In this document: one piece after another, positions 14,059 to 17,190 of the stretch
Position numbering within the stretch: the first letter of the stretch is position 1
How the letters are laid out: each line of letters opens with the position of its first letter
Made by a program: the position numbers and the translations under genes
Assembly (NCBI GenBank): GCA_002786505.1
Contig: PCTK01000032.1
Location: forward strand, 7,545-24,734
Origin: Nitrospinae bacterium CG22_combo_CG10-13_8_21_14_all_47_10
GTDB lineage: Bacteria; Nitrospinota; Nitrospinia; Nitrospinales; VA-1
Reading direction: 5' to 3'
DNA length: 17,190 nt
Notes under the pieces: model-generated
Seen by the model: only the letters and a program-made list of their open reading frames with translations
The model's database searches: none
What the model was told of the DNA's origin: nothing

Positions 14059-14865
14059 ATGAATACCTTGAGGTTGCATTCATCCGGGCCGGAAGTTAAG
14101 GCATTGCAAAATTTGCTGAAAGAGGCCGGGTTTAACCCCGGGCCAATGGACGGTGAATTCGGGCCGGGGACCGAACAGGCGGTGAAGGCTTTTCAAAAAA
14201 GTGAAGGCCTGCTGGATGACGGCATAGCCGGGCCTCGCACGATTTCTGCCCTGACCCCTGAACAGCCGGTTGAATCGGTTTCTATTCTTCCAGCAGTCAC
14301 ATCTGCCATTGTGTCGCGGATGTTTCCTCATACGCCTATTGTGAATATCGAAAAATACCTACCCTCTGTCCTGAACGGACTGGAAAAGGCGGGACTGGTG
14401 GGGCAGGGAATGGTTCTGGTCGCCTTGGCGACCATCCGGGCTGAAACGGAGGGTTTTCGTCCCATCAGTGAATACCGCTCCAAATATAATACTTCGCCGG
14501 GGGGGCACCCTTTCGACTTATATCATAACAGGAAAGATTTGGGCAACCAGGGACCTCCAGACGGTGAGAGGTTTAAAGGCCGTGGGTTTATCCAGTTGAC
14601 CGGGCGCAATAATTACGCCGTTCATGGAAATGCCATTGGTGAGGATCTGATAAATCAACCGGACAAGGCTAATGATCCTGATATTGCGTCTCATCTGCTG
14701 GCCAGCTTTCTGGCAGACAAAGAAGTGATGATCAAAAAGGAATTGCTGGAGGGGGATCTGAGAGGAGCCCGGCGGTTGGTCAATGGTGGCAGTCATGGGC
14801 TGGAACGTTTCACATCAGCTTTCGAGATTGGCAAGGAACTCATTCCCGAAACGCTGGCAGTATGA
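14059..14865 (+). CDS. Peptidoglycan-binding, GH19-like muralytic enzyme
   Basis: This 268-residue two-domain protein begins with a peptidoglycan-binding repeat (PG_binding_1, about 4-66: SSGPEVKALQNLL, DGEFGPGTEQAVKAFQ, DGIAGPRT). After a linker, a lysozyme/chitinase domain of the GH19 type occupies about 85-262, with IRAETEGF (126-133, candidate catalytic Glu129), a second acidic residue Glu138, and GRGFIQLTGRNNY at 174-186. The layout is that of phage endolysins and of bacterial COG3179-type proteins. There is no signal peptide and no holin gene nearby, so the export route is unclear. No other phage gene is present, so I read it as a chromosomal gene. The ATG has GGAAGGGG four bases upstream. 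It is divergent from the yej importer and 26 bases ahead of the radical SAM gene. Confidence 0.85.
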   Translation: MNTLRLHSSGPEVKALQNLLKEAGFNPGPMDGEFGPGTEQAVKAFQKSEGLLDDGIAGPRTISALTPEQPVESVSILPAVTSAIVSRMFPHTPIVNIEKYLPSVLNGLEKAGLVGQGMVLVALATIRAETEGFRPISEYRSKYNTSPGGHPFDLYHNRKDLGNQGPPDGERFKGRGFIQLTGRNNYAVHGNAIGEDLINQPDKANDPDIASHLLASFLADKEVMIKKELLEGDLRGARRLVNGGSHGLERFTSAFEIGKELIPETLAV

Positions 14866-14891
14866 CACTTTATAAATGGGAAAAATGAAAA

Positions 14892-15899
14892 TTGTCTTAT
14901 CTTGAGTTAAGCCGGTCTGAACTGGAGTCGAGGGCTCGGCAGGCCTATGAAATTTATCGGGAGTGCCAGGTGTGTCCGCATGCCTGCGGGGTGGACCGCA
15001 CCCAGGGGCAAACCGGTTACTGTGGCCAAACCGATGTTTTAAGGGTTTCATCCAGCATCCGGCATTTTGGTGAGGAACCGCCTTTGGTCGGGACGGGTGG
15101 GGTGGGCAACCTGTTTGTCACTGCTTGCAATATGCGTTGTGATTATTGTCAGAATTTTCAAATTTCCCAGTTATGGCAAAAACCGGTAGATACTATTAGT
15201 CCGGAAAAATCCTGGCAGGCTACTGCTCAGCAAATGCTGTGTTTGCAGGAAGAGGGGGCGCATTTTATCGGTTGGGTTTCCCCTTCCCATGTTGTTCCGG
15301 GGCTTTTAAAAAGTCTATCTCTTGCCCGGGAGATGGGGCTGAAAATTCCCATTATCTATAACACGAATGGTTATGACGCTCTGCCAACCTTAAAACTTCT
15401 GGATGGGGTGGTGGACATCTACCTGCCAGATTTGAAATATGCTCATTCTGGTACGGCGAAAGGGATTTCGCATATTCAGGAATACCCGGAATTTTCGCGC
15501 CAGGCGGTGTTGGAAATGTATAGGCAGGTGGGCTCTTTGACCCTTGGAGGGGATGGGCTGGCGAAACGGGGACTGTTAGTTCGTCATTTGTTGCTACCCG
15601 AAAATCTTGCCGGAACCTGGGAAACCCTGTGTTTTATCGCCCTGGAACTATCGCCACGCGTGCCTGTGAGCCTGATGAGCCAGTATCGTCCTGTCCATAA
15701 AGCCGCATCTCCTTTGAATCGGGAGATTACCGGAGAGGAATATGAAAAGGCTATTTGCATGGCCCGGGAACTGGGATTTGAGAATTTGTATCTTCAATCC
15801 ATGGAAACCACCGTGCATAATTTGCCGGACTTTGATAATACGGCGAATCCTTTCCCCTTGGACCGTGCTCATAATCAGGGAAGTGCCAAGGCCGGATAA
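14892..15899 (+). CDS. PflX-like radical SAM protein (COG1313 family)
   Basis: The protein has 335 residues. The N-terminal segment CQVCPHACGV...GYCG (Cys25, 28, 32, 44) may hold an extra iron-sulfur cluster or zinc. It is followed by FGEEPPLVGTGGVGNLF and the radical SAM cluster motif CxxxCxxC at Cys79, 83 and 86 in CNMRCDYCQNFQIS. The barrel contains NTNGYDALPTLKLLDG and DIYLPDLKYA, typical of pyruvate formate-lyase-activase-like proteins annotated as PflX. The biochemical role of this family is not established, and no glycyl-radical enzyme lies nearby. The TTG at 14892 is the only likely start, because TGA is in frame two codons upstream. The ribosome-binding site is weak. It follows the muralytic gene by 26 bases and precedes ispG by 78 bases. 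Confidence 0.9.
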   Translation: MSYLELSRSELESRARQAYEIYRECQVCPHACGVDRTQGQTGYCGQTDVLRVSSSIRHFGEEPPLVGTGGVGNLFVTACNMRCDYCQNFQISQLWQKPVDTISPEKSWQATAQQMLCLQEEGAHFIGWVSPSHVVPGLLKSLSLAREMGLKIPIIYNTNGYDALPTLKLLDGVVDIYLPDLKYAHSGTAKGISHIQEYPEFSRQAVLEMYRQVGSLTLGGDGLAKRGLLVRHLLLPENLAGTWETLCFIALELSPRVPVSLMSQYRPVHKAASPLNREITGEEYEKAICMARELGFENLYLQSMETTVHNLPDFDNTANPFPLDRAHNQGSAKAG

Positions 15900-15977
15900 C
15901 TTTAAGGATAAGAGCTTCCTTGTTCTGGAACCCTTAATTTGTTAATCTTTATTTTTGACCTATAGGAATGTGAAATT

Positions 15978-17132
15978 ATGATCCCCAGAAAGACACGAAA
16001 AATACGTATTGGGAAAGTTGAAATTGGCGGCGATGCACCTATCGCCGTGCAAAGCATGGCGGCGACTCAAACTCAGAACCTGGAAGCCACAGCGAGGCAG
16101 ATAGAGGTTCTGGAGGCGGCTCATGCCGACATCATTCGTATTGCCGTGGACAGTGAAAAAGATGTGGAGGCTCTTGCGGTTCTGCGCCAAAAATTTCCCG
16201 ACAGTGTGTGGTCTGTGGACCTTCAGGAAAACTATAAGCTGGCACCCATCGTTGCGCCCTTGGTAAACAAGATTCGGTACAATCCGGGGCACTTGTTTCA
16301 TCTGGAAAAAGATAAGTCTATTCGCGAAAAAGTGGAGTTCATTGTCAACGCGGCGAAAGAAAGCGATTGTGCCATTCGAATTGGCGTCAACTGCGGTTCG
16401 GTGGACCCCGATTATAAGGAGCGTTTTAAAGACGATTCCATAGAGGCTATGGTCCGGTCAGCGGTTGACCATTGCCAACTGCTTGATGAGATGGGGTTTG
16501 TGAACTATTGTGTTTCCCTCAAGGACTCGGAATCACAAAAAGTGATTGAGGCAAACCGCCGGTTTTCGCAGGAACGTCCGGATGTTCCATTGCACCTGGG
16601 GGTGACCGAAGCCGGACTTCCGCCAGAAGGCATCATTAAAACCCGCATCGCTTTTGAACAGTTGATCTCGGCGGGCATTGGCGATACGATTCGCGTTTCC
16701 CTGACCCTGCCTAACGATGATAAAGGACAGGAGATTCAGGTAGGGCGGGAAATCTTGAAAGATATTGAGGAAGGGCGTTTCCGGTCTGTTCCTGAAAATT
16801 TTCTTGAGGGGTTGAATATCATTGCCTGCCCAAGTTGTTCCAGGGTTGAAAATGACAAGTTTGTCGAGCTCGCCCAGGATGTGCGGAAAATGACAGAATA
16901 TGCCCAGAAATATAAGCTGACAATTGCAGTGATGGGGTGCCGGGTGAATGGTCCGGGAGAAACAGATGATGCGGATCTGGGGCTGTGGTGTGGACCCACA
17001 CGGGTGAACCTGAAAAAGGGGACAGAGGCTCTGGGATCTTATTCTTATGAGGATATACTGGGGCAGTTGAAAAAAGAAATTGATCAAATGATCCAGGAAA
17101 AATTCCCGCTAGCCGGTATATTGCATGAGTAA
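15978..17132 (+). CDS. ispG: 4-Hydroxy-3-methylbut-2-enyl diphosphate synthase (IspG/GcpE)
   Basis: This iron-sulfur enzyme catalyses the penultimate step of the MEP isoprenoid pathway, converting MEcPP to HMBPP. It has 384 residues, close to the roughly 370 of the two-domain bacterial form. The N-terminal barrel shows VQSMAATQTQN, YNPGH at 101-105, RIGVNCGS at 134-141, HLGVTEAG at 206-213 and GIGDTIRVSLT at 233-243. The C-terminal cluster domain has Cys284 and Cys287 in ACPSCSRVE, Cys321 in GCRVNGPGE and Glu328, the four [4Fe-4S] ligands. ATG 15978 has AGGA ten bases upstream. Its stop overlaps a possible start of the next frame. All key residues are present. Confidence 0.97.
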   Translation: MIPRKTRKIRIGKVEIGGDAPIAVQSMAATQTQNLEATARQIEVLEAAHADIIRIAVDSEKDVEALAVLRQKFPDSVWSVDLQENYKLAPIVAPLVNKIRYNPGHLFHLEKDKSIREKVEFIVNAAKESDCAIRIGVNCGSVDPDYKERFKDDSIEAMVRSAVDHCQLLDEMGFVNYCVSLKDSESQKVIEANRRFSQERPDVPLHLGVTEAGLPPEGIIKTRIAFEQLISAGIGDTIRVSLTLPNDDKGQEIQVGREILKDIEEGRFRSVPENFLEGLNIIACPSCSRVENDKFVELAQDVRKMTEYAQKYKLTIAVMGCRVNGPGETDDADLGLWCGPTRVNLKKGTEALGSYSYEDILGQLKKEIDQMIQEKFPLAGILHE

Positions 17133-17190
17133 AAAGTTTAACATGAGCAAATACAGGTTTTGTAAGGGCAAACGGTTACATTCCGAATAT
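17125..17190 (+). CDS. Start of a further reading frame, cut by the window edge
   Basis: ATG 17125 lies inside the last codons of ispG in another frame and opens a frame that stays open for 22 codons to the edge. ATG 17143 in the same frame is an alternative and would begin MSKYRFCKGKRLHSEY. Neither has a strong ribosome-binding site. The overlap with the ispG stop would allow translational coupling. Too little is present to name it. Confidence 0.35.
   Translation, partial: MSKKFNMSKYRFCKGKRLHSEY

Noticed and set aside
14885..14905. Six-codon ATG frame overlapping the start of the radical SAM gene
   Set aside because: Too short to support as a leader peptide. It has only a weak upstream site and no attenuator-like structure.
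16240..16255. TGGCAC...TTGC resembling a second sigma-54 promoter inside ispG
   Set aside because: The GG and GC are separated by eleven bases instead of ten, the site lies within a conserved coding region, and no gene starts nearby.
16533..17087. A 184-codon open frame on the minus strand opposite ispG
   Set aside because: It lies wholly antisense to a perfectly conserved gene, shows no recognisable domain and has no credible ribosome-binding site. It is a shadow of codon bias.
1..17190. CRISPR array, tRNA, rRNA, insertion sequence, integron or toxin-antitoxin module
   Set aside because: No regularly spaced repeats, cloverleaf, transposase, integrase or paired small toxin genes could be found on reading both strands.

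Overview
The window reads as ordinary chromosomal DNA of a Gram-negative, free-living bacterium of moderate GC content. The support is a periplasmic binding protein with a signal peptide, a membrane-anchored MsrAB, peptidoglycan-acting enzymes, the MEP isoprenoid pathway (IspG) and a textbook sigma-54 promoter. The sequence alone does not fix the taxon. Non-proteobacterial groups such as Nitrospinota, or a deltaproteobacterial-type lineage, are possible, but I cannot test this. I see no tRNA, rRNA, CRISPR array, insertion sequence, integrase or phage structural gene.

Layout. (1) 1-1070: a leader with a near-perfect sigma-54 -24/-12 promoter, then a soluble-looking SLT-family lytic transglycosylase. 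(2) 1114-1980, minus strand: a monofunctional proline dehydrogenase, convergent with the first gene. (3) 2150-5160, plus strand: an unlisted 30-residue single-membrane-span protein with a very good ribosome-binding site, then a four-PAS cytoplasmic histidine kinase of the NarX/HisKA_3 type, overlapping by ATGA with a NarL/FixJ response regulator. (4) 5168-6634, minus strand: a membrane-anchored MsrA-MsrB fusion followed directly by a GIY-YIG domain protein. (5) 6796-7464, minus strand: a secreted five-TPR protein behind a good sigma-70 promoter, with a C-rich, G-poor trailer that looks like a Rho loading site. (6) 7663-13999, minus strand: a complete YejA-B-E-F peptide ABC importer operon. (7) 14059 to the right edge, plus strand, divergent from yejA: a peptidoglycan-binding/GH19-like muralytic enzyme, a PflX-type (COG1313) radical SAM protein, ispG, and the start of one more reading frame.

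How the genes fit together. The clearest functional theme is peptide and murein handling. Two wall-degrading enzymes lie in the window, and one is divergent from a Yej-type importer, a family reported to take up oligopeptides, microcin C and, in some bacteria, murein peptides. The other units (proline catabolism, two-component regulation, methionine sulfoxide repair, isoprenoid synthesis) are independent housekeeping or stress functions.

I did not find a clearly new multi-gene system. The points most worth a second look are the 30-residue membrane protein ahead of the kinase, the sigma-54 promoter of the transglycosylase gene, a duplicated acidic insert in YejE, paired four-cysteine clusters in an unusually long YejF, and the MsrAB/GIY-YIG pairing.
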